Positions 37,181-46,158 of a stretch of DNA of 64,000 nucleotides are shown here, in pieces. The DNA comes from Pseudomonas sp. v388 (GTDB lineage Bacteria > Pseudomonadota > Gammaproteobacteria > Pseudomonadales > Pseudomonadaceae), in NCBI RefSeq assembly GCF_003935425.1, contig NZ_RHQN01000002.1, positions 682,001-746,000 of the forward strand. Reading direction: 5' to 3'. Under the pieces are notes generated by a model. That model did no database searches. It was not told the origin of the DNA and saw only the letters and a list, made by a program, of their open reading frames with translations. Position numbers and translations under genes: made by a program. The first letter of the stretch is position 1, and each line of letters opens with the position of its first letter.

Positions 37181-38038
37181 TTATTCCTGAGCCGGCTTCC
37201 AGCTGCCGGTCATGTGTACGATGCCCGGTTCGCCTTCCACCTGCAGCTGGCCGTGGGAACCGGCGGCACTGGCCGACAGCACCAGATCGCCCGGCAGACG
37301 CACCGGCTTGTGAAACTCCACGCTGATCTCGACGTTGGACGCCGGCAGGTGATCGTCGAGAGTTGCCAGGGTATGCGCCTTGAGCCACATGCCGTGGGCG
37401 ATGGCCTTGGGAAAGCCGAACAACCGGGCGCTGGGTGCGCTCAGGTGGATCGGGTTGTAGTCGCCCGAAACCCTGGCGTACTGCCGTCCGATATGCGCCG
37501 GAGCGCTCCAGCGCGCCAGTTCGCTGACCGGCAGCCGGGCGGGCTGCGCTTCATCGAGGACCGGGCCATCCAGCTTCACGCCCTTGCACAGCATGGTGCT
37601 TTCTTCTTCCCAGAGCAGGCCCAGTCCGTCCTCGACCTGCGTAACAAGCGTGAAAGTCGCTCCCTTGGCATGGGCCTGCAACGCGGTGGCCTGCACGCCG
37701 ATATACAGCTGCGTGATACCACCGAGCGGCCGGTGAATGCGAATCCGGTTGGCAACGTGGATCAGCCCCAGCAACGGAAAGGGGAATTCCCTGGCGGTCA
37801 TCAGCTGCATTTGCAGCGGGAAAGCCAGGACGTGGGGAAAGGTCGGCGGCAGCAGGCTGGATTCCTCGAACCCGCAGGTCTTGCGGTAGGCGGCCAGCTT
37901 GTCGGTATCCACCGACAGCCAGCTGCGCAGACCGAGGTCGGGCAGTCGGGTGCCGGTCACTTTGCGGCGCAGCGCCGCCTGGATGAACAGATTGGGCAAT
38001 GGCTGCAGGGAATCGAGGTAGCGCCAGTGAGCAGTCAT
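37181..38038 (-). CDS. MaoC-type hydratase/dehydratase
   Basis: MaoC hot-dog enzymes hydrate enoyl-CoA or dehydrate 3-hydroxyacyl thioesters. The 285-residue protein has a degenerate N-terminal hot-dog half and a C-terminal half carrying the active site YARVSGDYNPIHLS, with Asp and His, followed by AIAHGMWLKA. Together with the two-domain FabG next to it and the divergent thiolase, it suggests a route for making or degrading 3-hydroxyacyl chains. The gene is 28 bp downstream of the fabG gene. Confidence 0.9.
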   Translation of the reverse strand: MTAHWRYLDSLQPLPNLFIQAALRRKVTGTRLPDLGLRSWLSVDTDKLAAYRKTCGFEESSLLPPTFPHVLAFPLQMQLMTAREFPFPLLGLIHVANRIRIHRPLGGITQLYIGVQATALQAHAKGATFTLVTQVEDGLGLLWEEESTMLCKGVKLDGPVLDEAQPARLPVSELARWSAPAHIGRQYARVSGDYNPIHLSAPSARLFGFPKAIAHGMWLKAHTLATLDDHLPASNVEISVEFHKPVRLPGDLVLSASAAGSHGQLQVEGEPGIVHMTGSWKPAQE

Positions 38039-38066
38039 GATGTGTCTCCTTCGACTCGATCCGGGG

Positions 38067-39422
38067 TCACGCTCCGATCACGCTTTGGCCACAGACGCGC
38101 AACACTTGGCCTGTGATCGCGCCGCTGCCCGGCTGGCTGAACCAGGCAACCGCCTCGGCGACGTCCTGCGGCAGACCGCCCTGGCCCAACGAACTCATGC
38201 GGCGACCCGCTTCGCGCAAGGTGAAGGGCATCTTGGCGGTCATGCCTGTTTCGATGAACCCCGGCGCAACGGCGTTGATGCTCATGCCCCGTGGCTGCAA
38301 GGCAGGCGCCAGGGCACGGGCGAAACCGATCAGGCCCGCCTTGCTGGTGGTGTAGTTGGTCTGGCCGCGGTTGCCGGCCAGGCCGCTGATGGACGCCATC
38401 AGTACGATCCGCGCGTTGTCGCGCAGCGCGCCGTTGTCCAGCAGCGCCTGGGTCAGCACCTGGGGCGCATTGAGGTTGACCGACAGCACCGAATCCCAGA
38501 AATCCTCGGGCATGTTGGCCAGGGTTTTGTCGCGGGTAATACCGGCGTTATGCACCAGGATGTCGATGCCGTCGGGCAGATGTTCCAGCAGTTGGGTCGC
38601 GGCGTCCTCGGCGCAGATATCCAGCGTCAGTGCCCGGCCGCCGAGGCGTGCGGCCAGTGCTTCCAGATCGGCCCTGGACTGAGGCACATCCAGCAGCACG
38701 ACTTCGGCGCCGTCGCGGGTGAGTGTCTCGGCAATCGCCGCACCAATGCCGCGCGCAGCGCCGGTAACCAGTGCTTTCTGTCCGGCCAGCGGCCGAGTCC
38801 AGTCCTGGACCTGAGCGGGGTAGGCCGTCAGGCGCAGGACTTGCCCGGTGATGAACGCGCTTTTGGGCGACAGCATGAAACGCAGCGCGCCTTCGAGCTG
38901 GTTCTGGGCGCCGTCGTCCACCTGCAGCAATTGCACCGTGCCACCGTTGCGCATTTCCTTGGCCAGCGAGCGGCTGAACCCTTCGACCGCCTGCTGGGTG
39001 CTGGCGGCCAGCGGGTCATCGAGGCTGGCCGGGGCATGGCCGAGAATTACCACATGGGCGCTGTTTTCCAGGTTGCGTAACAGCGGCTGGAAGAAGTCGC
39101 GCAATTGCTTGAGCTGGTCGGTCCGCAGCAGCGGGCTGGCATCGAAGACTACCGCCTTGAGTTTCGGCCCTTGATTGGCGACCCAGACGGTAGCGCCGGG
39201 CATATCGCTGCCGAAGCTGTAGAGCGAGTCGGTCAGACGCTGGGCGAACAGGCGGACCTGATCGGCCAGTGGCCCGGCGCTGATCAGCAGCGTGCCTTCG
39301 ATCGGTCGCAGACGTCCGGCCTGCCACCGTTCGAGGTGCGCAGGGGCCGGCAGACCGACGGTTTTCACCAGGCGACGTCCCATGTCGGAGTTGGCGAAAT
39401 TGATATAGCGATCTGACGGCAT
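38067..39422 (-). CDS. Two-domain 3-oxoacyl reductase (high-molecular-weight FabG)
   Basis: This 451-residue protein has two Rossmann-like domains. The C-terminal one (about 205-451) is a complete short-chain dehydrogenase with VTGAARGIGAA, HNAGITRD, the catalytic Ser region MASISGLAGN and YTTSK. The N-terminal one (about 30-200) has no intact motif and probably serves in assembly. This layout matches FabG4-like enzymes that reduce 3-oxoacyl-CoA. It is divergent from the thiolase gene, 109 bp away. Confidence 0.9.
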   Translation of the reverse strand: MPSDRYINFANSDMGRRLVKTVGLPAPAHLERWQAGRLRPIEGTLLISAGPLADQVRLFAQRLTDSLYSFGSDMPGATVWVANQGPKLKAVVFDASPLLRTDQLKQLRDFFQPLLRNLENSAHVVILGHAPASLDDPLAASTQQAVEGFSRSLAKEMRNGGTVQLLQVDDGAQNQLEGALRFMLSPKSAFITGQVLRLTAYPAQVQDWTRPLAGQKALVTGAARGIGAAIAETLTRDGAEVVLLDVPQSRADLEALAARLGGRALTLDICAEDAATQLLEHLPDGIDILVHNAGITRDKTLANMPEDFWDSVLSVNLNAPQVLTQALLDNGALRDNARIVLMASISGLAGNRGQTNYTTSKAGLIGFARALAPALQPRGMSINAVAPGFIETGMTAKMPFTLREAGRRMSSLGQGGLPQDVAEAVAWFSQPGSGAITGQVLRVCGQSVIGA

Positions 39423-39531
39423 GGAACACTCTCCTGGGGTTCGGGTTCAAAGGAGTGGACCACATCGAAGCGACGTTTGTTCTTGCGCGGCTACGCTGTT
39501 CATCCAGCCACTTGAAAAAAGGGAGTTTTCC

Positions 39532-40824
39532 ATGTCTGAGCCTTCCACCCACAGGCCACGACGGGTCGCCATTGTCGGCGGCAACCGCATTCCGTTTGCC
39601 CGCTCCAATGGCCCTTACGCCACCGCCAGCAATCAGGAAATGCTCACCGCCGCCCTTGAAGGGCTGATCGAACGGTTCAATCTGCATGGGCTGCGCCTGG
39701 GCGAAGTGGCGGCCGGCGCTGTGCTCAAGCATTCCCGCGATTTCAACCTGACCCGTGAATGCGTGCTCGGTTCGCGGCTCAGCGCGCAGACTCCGGCCTA
39801 CGATATCCAGCAGGCGTGCGGCACCGGCCTGGAAGCGGCGCTGCTGGTGGCCAACAAGATCGCGCTGGGGCAAATCGAGTGCGGCGTCGCAGGCGGCGTC
39901 GATACCACTTCCGACGCTCCGATCGGGGTCAACGAAGACCTGCGCAACATTCTGTTGCAGACCAATCGCAGCAAGACCACGGCCGACAAGCTCAAAGTGC
40001 TGACGCAACTGCGTCCGCACCACCTGAAGCCGGAGCTGCCACGTAATGGTGAGCCGCGCACCGGCCTGTCCATGGGCCAGCACTGCGAATTGATGGCACA
40101 GCGGTGGAGCATCCCTCGCGAGGAACAGGATCGGCTGGCGCTGGAAAGCCACCAGAAAATGGCAGCGTCTTACGCTGAGGGCTGGCATAACGACCTGATG
40201 ACGCCTTACCTGAACCTGACCCGCGACAACAACCTGCGCCCGGACCTGACCCTGGAAAAGCTCGCCGGTCTCAGGCCGGCGTTCGAGCGCAGCGCCAAGG
40301 GCACGCTGACCGCCGGCAATTCCACGCCGTTGACCGATGGCGCGTCGGTGGTGTTGCTGGCCAGTGAAGCGTGGGCGAAAGAGCGCGGGCTGCCGGTGCT
40401 GGCGTACTGGCGGGATGGTGAAGCGGCAGCGGTGGATTTCGTGCGCGGCGAAGAAGGTCTGCTGATGGCGCCGGTCTACGCGGTGCCACGCCTGCTGGCG
40501 CGCAACGGCCTGACGTTGCAGGATTTCGACTATTACGAAATCCACGAAGCCTTTGCCGCTCAGGTGCTGTGTACGCTCAAGGCCTGGGAAGACGCCGATT
40601 ACTGCAAAAGCCGCCTGGGTCTTGCGGCACCGCTGGGGTCGATCGACCGCTCGCGGATCAACGTCAAGGGCAGCTCGCTGGCAGCCGGACATCCGTTCGC
40701 AGCAACAGGCGGGCGCATCGTCGCCAATCTGGCCAAACTGCTGGACGCCGCAGGGCAGGGACGCGGATTGATTTCCATCTGTGCGGCGGGTGGCCAGGGT
40801 GTGACGGCGATCCTGGAGCGCTGA
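39532..40824 (+). CDS. Acetyl-CoA C-acyltransferase (FadI-type thiolase)
   Basis: Thiolases cleave or form the carbon bond of 3-oxoacyl-CoA. The 430-residue protein has the nucleophilic cysteine at 96 in IQQACGTGLEAA, the second conserved block YEIHEAFAAQ, and the C-terminal catalytic cysteine in ICAAGGQGVTA. NVKGSSLAAGHPFAATGGR matches the family. The order and spacing resemble FadI, but a biosynthetic role is possible. The start is the ATG at 39532, with AGGGAG upstream. The neighbouring MaoC and FabG genes complete a beta-oxidation-like set. Confidence 0.9.
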   Translation: MSEPSTHRPRRVAIVGGNRIPFARSNGPYATASNQEMLTAALEGLIERFNLHGLRLGEVAAGAVLKHSRDFNLTRECVLGSRLSAQTPAYDIQQACGTGLEAALLVANKIALGQIECGVAGGVDTTSDAPIGVNEDLRNILLQTNRSKTTADKLKVLTQLRPHHLKPELPRNGEPRTGLSMGQHCELMAQRWSIPREEQDRLALESHQKMAASYAEGWHNDLMTPYLNLTRDNNLRPDLTLEKLAGLRPAFERSAKGTLTAGNSTPLTDGASVVLLASEAWAKERGLPVLAYWRDGEAAAVDFVRGEEGLLMAPVYAVPRLLARNGLTLQDFDYYEIHEAFAAQVLCTLKAWEDADYCKSRLGLAAPLGSIDRSRINVKGSSLAAGHPFAATGGRIVANLAKLLDAAGQGRGLISICAAGGQGVTAILER

Positions 40825-40916
40825 GCCGATAGCCATGCAGCCTCGCCTGGGGGCATAATCGACCGCTTGCGGGGCCTTGGCGCCTCGCCTTCGCTGGTTT
40901 GACAAGCAGGTGAAAC

Positions 40917-41195
40917 ATGGGGCTCATCATTGGCGCGGCGGTACTTCTGACCCTGATGGGCGCCCTGCTTTATCTGGTCGACAAAGGCGCCAGGAGCCGC
41001 TGGCTTCGGCCGTACATCGGACTGGCGCTGATCGGCCTGCTGATCGCCGGCATGGGCCTGTTGGTCGGCCTGGTCTCCGATGAAATCGAGGGTTATTTCC
41101 TGTTTGTCGCCAAGACCGTGATCGCCATCACGGGCGTCTTGCTGTGCCTGCGCCTGATTCGGCTGGTCGCCAAACGATACATCGTCAGGCAGTGA
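40917..41195 (+). CDS. Small membrane protein, three hydrophobic segments
   Basis: This 92-residue protein has hydrophobic stretches near residues 2-20 (GLIIGAAVLLTLMGALLYLV), 34-52 and 63-82. AGGTGAAAC precedes the ATG. I do not recognise the family. It lies 33 bp upstream of the hydrolase gene and is probably cotranscribed, so it may help anchor or protect against that enzyme; that is only a guess. Confidence 0.7.
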   Translation: MGLIIGAAVLLTLMGALLYLVDKGARSRWLRPYIGLALIGLLIAGMGLLVGLVSDEIEGYFLFVAKTVIAITGVLLCLRLIRLVAKRYIVRQ

Positions 41196-41227
41196 CAGGC
41201 CGCCTGACACAGGCGAGACAGGACATT

Positions 41228-42676
41228 GTGGACAATCATTTCAAGTTTCTGACCCTGCCCAAGACTTCGGGCAGCGTCGCCAATATCTTCATTCACGGCT
41301 ATTCGGCGGGGCACGATCTGGATGACCGGCGCATGCTGGCCAACAGCATTCCGGCCACCCTGCGTCAGAGCGTGAACATCCTTGCCTTCTGGCCGTCGAG
41401 CCATTTCGCGCATCTGGACAACAGCTCGCGCAGCCTCTTGATGGCCGCCGTCCGCTTTCATCCGCTGGCTGGCGCCGCCGCACTGGCCGGCGACCGGGCG
41501 TACCACTTCGCCCGAATCCGGGTCCGGGCCGAAGCCATGGGCCAGGTATTGCTGGAGCAACTGGATCGTTACCTGTTCGAGCATCATCCCGATGTGAAAC
41601 GGGTCAACCTGATCGGCCATTCTTTAGGCGGCCGCCTGCTCATCAGCGCGCTCAAGGGGCTTGAGCGACCGCTTGAGCATGGCCTGGTAATCGAAGATGT
41701 GTTGCTGATGGGCGCTGCGGTGCGAGTCGAAGCGGCCCAGGCACGGGTGCTCAAGCGGCGTATCGCCGGGCGGCTGATCAACGCTTACTCCACCGAGGAC
41801 CATGTGCTATTGCTCAACCTGGGCGAGCGAAGCCTCGGACGAGGCCCGGTCGATCATTTCGAAAACGTCTGCATGTCGCGTTACCGGCATCATCATTACT
41901 GGAAGCGCCTGCAGGAAGTGCTGATCGCCACGGCTTTCAGCGGTTGCAGCGTCCAGAAAGACAGCCCGGTAACGTTGGTGACGCCTTCCGATCCTGTCCT
42001 GCAGGACATGTACCTGCACGGCGTACTGGAGCGCTCGCCGCCGTATCTGCTGGACGCCGCGATCAAGCATTTGCGCAGCAGCCGCTGGACCAGCCTCAAG
42101 GGCAGTGAGGCCGACCTGACCTACGCGTTCGTGCGGGAATTCCAGCTGGTCGCCGGGAACTGCCTGGTCAACGCCGCCCGCCGTCGCGGAATTTCCTACA
42201 CCCGCGTGCTGGGCATGCTGGCGCGGCAGTACGAACTGGGCGACGCATTGCATAACTGCGCGACCGTCGTCGAAGTCGAGGAATTGCTGCTCAAGTCTTT
42301 CTTCCGCCACGCGTTCCCGGCCGGGCACCCGCTGGTCGAAATGCCGCGAACGAGTGTTCGGGCCATGCCGTGGGAAGTCTATGCGGCGCACATCGACGCG
42401 CTGGCTGAACGCCTGACCGTGGCGGCACTGTTCAAACAGGCGGACGCCGACGCGGCTTCCGGGGATGTGGTCCGCGACTCGGCCACGGATCTGGTGGTGG
42501 CCGATCGCAACCCCGGCGCGCTGAGGAACCTGCTCGGTGCGATCCGCCAGGCTCCGGTGCAGCGCCTGCTGACACGCTTCAGTACGGCGGTCAGGCCCGG
42601 TTACTCGGCGCTGATTCCCACGGTTGCGATTATCTTTTACGCCCGGGTCATGCTGGACGACGACGGGCTGATGTAG
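41228..42676 (+). CDS. Alpha/beta hydrolase, DUF726/TMCO4-like
   Basis: This 482-residue protein has an alpha/beta-hydrolase core with the nucleophile elbow NLIGHSLGGRLL (catalytic Ser) and an oxyanion segment IFIHGYSAGHDLDD. The rest, about 200 residues, is helical. A hydrophobic segment at the C-terminal end (YSALIPTVAIIFYARVM) may attach it to a membrane. The nearest named group is DUF726. The substrate is unknown and may be lipid. The start was set at a GTG at 41228 with AGGA four bases upstream, since the longer frame overlaps the previous gene. Confidence 0.8.
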   Translation: MDNHFKFLTLPKTSGSVANIFIHGYSAGHDLDDRRMLANSIPATLRQSVNILAFWPSSHFAHLDNSSRSLLMAAVRFHPLAGAAALAGDRAYHFARIRVRAEAMGQVLLEQLDRYLFEHHPDVKRVNLIGHSLGGRLLISALKGLERPLEHGLVIEDVLLMGAAVRVEAAQARVLKRRIAGRLINAYSTEDHVLLLNLGERSLGRGPVDHFENVCMSRYRHHHYWKRLQEVLIATAFSGCSVQKDSPVTLVTPSDPVLQDMYLHGVLERSPPYLLDAAIKHLRSSRWTSLKGSEADLTYAFVREFQLVAGNCLVNAARRRGISYTRVLGMLARQYELGDALHNCATVVEVEELLLKSFFRHAFPAGHPLVEMPRTSVRAMPWEVYAAHIDALAERLTVAALFKQADADAASGDVVRDSATDLVVADRNPGALRNLLGAIRQAPVQRLLTRFSTAVRPGYSALIPTVAIIFYARVMLDDDGLM

Positions 42677-42683
42677 CGCGGCA

Positions 42684-43712
42684 TCAGGCCGCCCGCGCTT
42701 CTTCCAGTGCCGCGTCCGACAACTGCTGCTTGTGTCGGTTGGCGTAGTTCTCCGCGATTACCGAACACACGATCAACTGCATCGGGTGGTAGATCATGAT
42801 CGGCAACAGGATCAGGCCCAGGCCCGGATTGCTGCCGAAGATCAGTGCCGCCATTGGAGCGCCGGCCGCGAGAGACTTCTTGGTGGCGCAGAACACGGCC
42901 GCGACCTTGTCGCCATGATCGAATTTCAGCAGGCGTGCCGTCGAAGTGGTCATCAGCAGGATTACCGCCAGCAGCACCGCAGTGCCGACGAAAGCCGTCA
43001 CCAGCACGCTGGTGCCCTGGTTTTCCCAGAGGCCGGACAGCATCGAGTTGCAGAACGCTGCATAGACCAGCAGCAGGATTACCACCTTGTCGATGAGGTT
43101 GGTGTACTTCTTGTGGCGTGAGAAGAACTTGCCCAGCAACGGACGCATCAACTGGCCCAGGATCAGTGGCAGCAGCAGGATCGCGCACAGCTTGAGCAGG
43201 GTCGAACCCAGGTCGATGCCGCCGGCGCCGGTGCCCAGCAGCAGGCTGACCAGCCACGGCGTGATGAAGATGCCCAGTACGCTGGACAGGCTGGCATTGA
43301 GGATTGCCGCCGGAACATTGCCGCCGGCCGTGCCGGTGAGGGCCACGGAGGACGAAATGGTCGACGGCAGTGCGCAGAGGTAGAAGAAGCCGAGCATCAG
43401 CAGCGCCGGCGCATGGGAGCCGAGCGTCAGGTCGCAGATCAGCCAGATCACCGGGAACACGATGAACGTGAACGCCTGGATCATCAGGTGCAGGCGCCAG
43501 TTCTTCAGGCCGTTGACGACCTGTTCACTGGACAGGTTCACGCCGTGCAGGAAGAACACCACGAATACGCCGATGTTGACGACGTACTCGGCATGCATGC
43601 CGCCGCCGGTTGCGCCGAAGTGGGGAAAGAAATAGGCCAGCACCGTGGCCAGGACCATGCCGCACAGGAACCAGTCGGTGACGACGCGCTTGAGATGTTT
43701 GAATACTTGCAT
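42684..43712 (-). CDS. Bile acid:sodium symporter-family transporter (SBF-like)
   Basis: This 342-residue inner-membrane protein has about ten hydrophobic helices and belongs to the SBF-like (PF13593) branch. The hallmark PSTISSSVALTGTAGGN and the cross-over segment CATKKSLAAGAPMAA are both present. Family members carry organic anions with sodium; the substrate here is unknown. A divergent AraC-type regulator starts 86 bp away and probably controls it. Only seven bases separate its stop from the convergent hydrolase stop. Confidence 0.9.
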   Translation of the reverse strand: MQVFKHLKRVVTDWFLCGMVLATVLAYFFPHFGATGGGMHAEYVVNIGVFVVFFLHGVNLSSEQVVNGLKNWRLHLMIQAFTFIVFPVIWLICDLTLGSHAPALLMLGFFYLCALPSTISSSVALTGTAGGNVPAAILNASLSSVLGIFITPWLVSLLLGTGAGGIDLGSTLLKLCAILLLPLILGQLMRPLLGKFFSRHKKYTNLIDKVVILLLVYAAFCNSMLSGLWENQGTSVLVTAFVGTAVLLAVILLMTTSTARLLKFDHGDKVAAVFCATKKSLAAGAPMAALIFGSNPGLGLILLPIMIYHPMQLIVCSVIAENYANRHKQQLSDAALEEARAA

Positions 43713-43759
43713 GGGTGGCCCGCAGATACTTTTGTCAGAATGAATGAGCGCAGGCTACC

Positions 43760-43773
43760 CTGTTGTTCAACAG
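43760..43773. promoter_or_regulatory. Palindrome between the SBF transporter and AraC regulator
   Basis: CTGTTG and CAACAG flank TT in the divergent promoter gap. It is a candidate operator for the AraC-type protein, but such a short palindrome could be chance. Confidence 0.3.
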
Positions 43774-43798
43774 CCGTCTTGCGACACAAGGCCATAAC

Positions 43799-44602
43799 AT
43801 GCCGACTAACGGACAAATTCCCGCCCATGACCCGGCGGCCGAGCGGCATATTCCGGTGCTGTCGGACCTGCCGCGCCCGCTCTACGCCCGGGCCGAGAGC
43901 CTGCGCGCGGGGTCATGGACGCCGTTGCACCGACATGAATGGGTGCAGTTTTCCTATGCGATCAGCGGCGTGCTGGGTGTGCATACCGCCGAGGGCAGTT
44001 TTTTCGCACCGCCGCAGTGGGGCGTCTGGATTCCTGCCGGTGTCGAACACGAAGTGGTTAGCTCCATGCGCGCCGAAATGCGCAGCCTGTATGTGCGCAC
44101 CCAGGACTCCAGCTGGGCGCCCACTCGCTGTCGGGTGCTGGAAGTCACGCCGCTGGCCCGGGAGCTGATCAAGAGTTTCTGCCTGCTGCCCGCAACCTAT
44201 CCGGAAACCGACAGCCAGGAGGCGCGGCTGGTGCAGGTGCTGCTGGACCAGCTGGCGCAGTTGCCCGAGGTCGGTTTCTCTCTGCCGTTGCCTCGTCATC
44301 CGAGATTGCTGGGGTTGTGCAACGAGCTGATCGAAGACCCCAGCCAGATGATCACGCTGCATGACTGGGCGGCCCGTATGGGAACATCCGAGAAAACCCT
44401 GATGCGCTTGTTCCAGCGCGAAACCGGCCTGAGTTTTCGGGGCTGGCGCCAGCGGGCGCGGTTGCTGTCTTCGCTCAGTGCGCTGGAAGAGGGTGACAGC
44501 GTGACCAACACGGCACTGGCCTGCGGTTACGATTCGACCTCCGCATTCATCGCCGCCTTCAAAGGACTGTTCGGCTACACGCCGGGAGAATTGTTCAAGT
44601 AG
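43799..44602 (+). CDS. AraC-family transcription regulator
   Basis: This 267-residue regulator has an N-terminal cupin sensor domain (PLHRHEWVQFSYAISG) and a C-terminal double helix-turn-helix (about 168-267) ending FGYTPGELF. It resembles the NimR/YeaM subgroup, which controls adjacent transporters. The divergent SBF transporter is the likely target. The ATG at 43799 was preferred since the cupin begins soon after and AAGG lies upstream; the longer start at 43763 lacks a ribosome site. Confidence 0.9.
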   Translation: MPTNGQIPAHDPAAERHIPVLSDLPRPLYARAESLRAGSWTPLHRHEWVQFSYAISGVLGVHTAEGSFFAPPQWGVWIPAGVEHEVVSSMRAEMRSLYVRTQDSSWAPTRCRVLEVTPLARELIKSFCLLPATYPETDSQEARLVQVLLDQLAQLPEVGFSLPLPRHPRLLGLCNELIEDPSQMITLHDWAARMGTSEKTLMRLFQRETGLSFRGWRQRARLLSSLSALEEGDSVTNTALACGYDSTSAFIAAFKGLFGYTPGELFK

Positions 44603-44656
44603 TTTCTGCCCGCGCACGGCACGAAAGGTGCTTGAAACCGGGGGCTTGCGAGCTTC

Positions 44657-44728
44657 TTGACATACAAACCTGTCAACAGGGCGGACGCTACCCCTACTCG
44701 CTGGCGGTGTATTGCCGTATAACGGCAA
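44657..44728. promoter_or_regulatory. Two palindromes upstream of the RIO kinase
   Basis: TTGACA-N8-TGTCAA (44657-44676) and TTGCCG-N5-CGGCAA (44712-44728) lie 36 bases apart in the leader region of the kinase gene. TTGACA may double as a -35 and the centre of the second contains TATAAC, a -10-like hexamer, though spacing between them is too long to form one promoter. Confidence 0.35.
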
Positions 44729-44781
44729 CAATCGCGTATCCGGCAACCGTACTGGCAAGAAAGGACCCTCAATAAAAGCTG

Positions 44782-45678
44782 ATGAAAACTCCTAAACGCA
44801 TTGAACCCCTGATCGAAGACGGTCTGGTCGACGAGGTGCTGCGCCCGCTCATGAGTGGTAAAGAGGCAGCTGTTTATGTGGTGCGCTGCGGCAATGAGCT
44901 GCGGTGCGCCAAGGTTTACAAGGAGGCGAACAAACGCAGTTTCCGTCAGGCGGCCGAGTACCAGGAAGGCCGCAAAGTGCGCAACAGCCGCCAGGCTCGC
45001 GCCATGGCCAAGGGTTCCAAGTTCGGCCGCAAGGAGACCGAAGACGCCTGGCAGAATGCCGAGGTCGCTGCGCTGTTCCGGCTGGCCGGTGCGGGTGTCC
45101 GGGTTCCCAAGCCCTACGACTTTCTCGACGGCGTCCTGCTCATGGAACTGGTCGCCGATGAATATGGCGATGCGGCTCCACGCCTGAACGATGTGGTGCT
45201 GGAACCGGATCAGGCACGCGAGTACCACGCGTTCCTGATCGAACAGATCGTGCTGATGCTGTGCGCCGGTCTGGTGCATGGCGACTTGTCCGAGTTCAAC
45301 GTGCTGCTGGCGCCTAGTGGCCCGGTCATCATCGATCTGCCGCAAGCGGTGGACGCTGCCGGCAACAACCACGCGTTCAGCATGCTGGAGCGTGACGTCG
45401 GCAACATGGCCGGTTACTTCGGACGCTTCGCGCCGGAACTGCGGACCACCAAGTACGCCAAGGAAATGTGGTCGTATTACCAGGCCGGTACCTTGTCACC
45501 GTCAACGGTGCTGACCGGTGAGTTCGATGATCCGGAGGAAGAAGCCGACGTGGGTGGCGTATTGCGCGAGATCGAAGCCGCACGCCTGGACGAAGCCCGC
45601 CGTCAGGCCGCCCGCGCCGCCGACGACGCCCCGCCGAGCAAAACCGCCGAAGAACCGCCGCCGCCGTGGATGCAGTAA
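44782..45678 (+). CDS. RIO-family serine/threonine kinase
   Basis: RIO kinases are atypical protein kinases; bacterial members have unknown targets. The 298-residue protein has the RIO1 core: the N-lobe GKEAAVYVVRCGNELRCAKVY with its lysine, the catalytic loop VHGDLSEFNVLL with Asp and Asn, and the metal loop IIDLPQAVD. A basic helix (RQARAMAKGSKFGRK) may contact nucleic acid. The last 45 residues are acidic, then Ala/Pro-rich. It is convergent with cueR, in line with PA4780 near cueR in PAO1. Confidence 0.93.
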   Translation: MKTPKRIEPLIEDGLVDEVLRPLMSGKEAAVYVVRCGNELRCAKVYKEANKRSFRQAAEYQEGRKVRNSRQARAMAKGSKFGRKETEDAWQNAEVAALFRLAGAGVRVPKPYDFLDGVLLMELVADEYGDAAPRLNDVVLEPDQAREYHAFLIEQIVLMLCAGLVHGDLSEFNVLLAPSGPVIIDLPQAVDAAGNNHAFSMLERDVGNMAGYFGRFAPELRTTKYAKEMWSYYQAGTLSPSTVLTGEFDDPEEEADVGGVLREIEAARLDEARRQAARAADDAPPSKTAEEPPPPWMQ

Positions 45679-45762
45679 CGGTCTGTCCCTGACTCGTGGG
45701 AGCGGACCGGGCGGCGCTCCTGCTCAGGTCAGCAACAACCCCGGATTCCGGTTCCATTCAGG

Positions 45763-46158
45763 TCAGCAACACCCCGACGCCAGGTCCTTGAGGATCGGGC
45801 AATCGGGGCGGTCGTCGCCCTGGCAGTGCTGCACCAGGTCTTGCAGGGTGTCACGCAGGCCGGCCAGTTCTTCGATCTTGCGATTCAACTCGGCGATATG
45901 CTGCCGCGCCAGAGCCTTCACGTCGGCGCTGGCACGCTGCCGGTCTTGCCACAGCGTCAGCAGCCTGCCCACTTCCTCCAGGGAAAACCCCAGATCCCGC
46001 GAGCGTTTGATGAACGCCAGCGTGTGCAGGTCCTGTTCGCTGTAGAGCCGGTAGCCGCTGTCGCTACGATGGGCCGCCGTCAGCAAACCAATGGATTCGT
46101 AGTAGCGGATCATCTTGGCGCTCAGGCCACTGTTTTTGGCTGCCTGGCCGATATTCAT
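45763..46158 (-). CDS. cueR: Copper-responsive MerR-family regulator CueR
   Basis: CueR senses Cu(I) and activates copper export by bending its promoter DNA. The 131-residue protein begins [20 protein letters not shown], the winged helix-turn-helix, then a dimerisation helix. Cys112 and Cys120, the Cu(I) ligands, are at exactly the E. coli positions, and a Cys pair ends the protein. Its ATG overlaps the copA stop (ATGA, 46155-46158), so the regulator is translated with its target and should be self-limiting. Confidence 0.96.
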   Translation of the reverse strand: MNIGQAAKNSGLSAKMIRYYESIGLLTAAHRSDSGYRLYSEQDLHTLAFIKRSRDLGFSLEEVGRLLTLWQDRQRASADVKALARQHIAELNRKIEELAGLRDTLQDLVQHCQGDDRPDCPILKDLASGCC

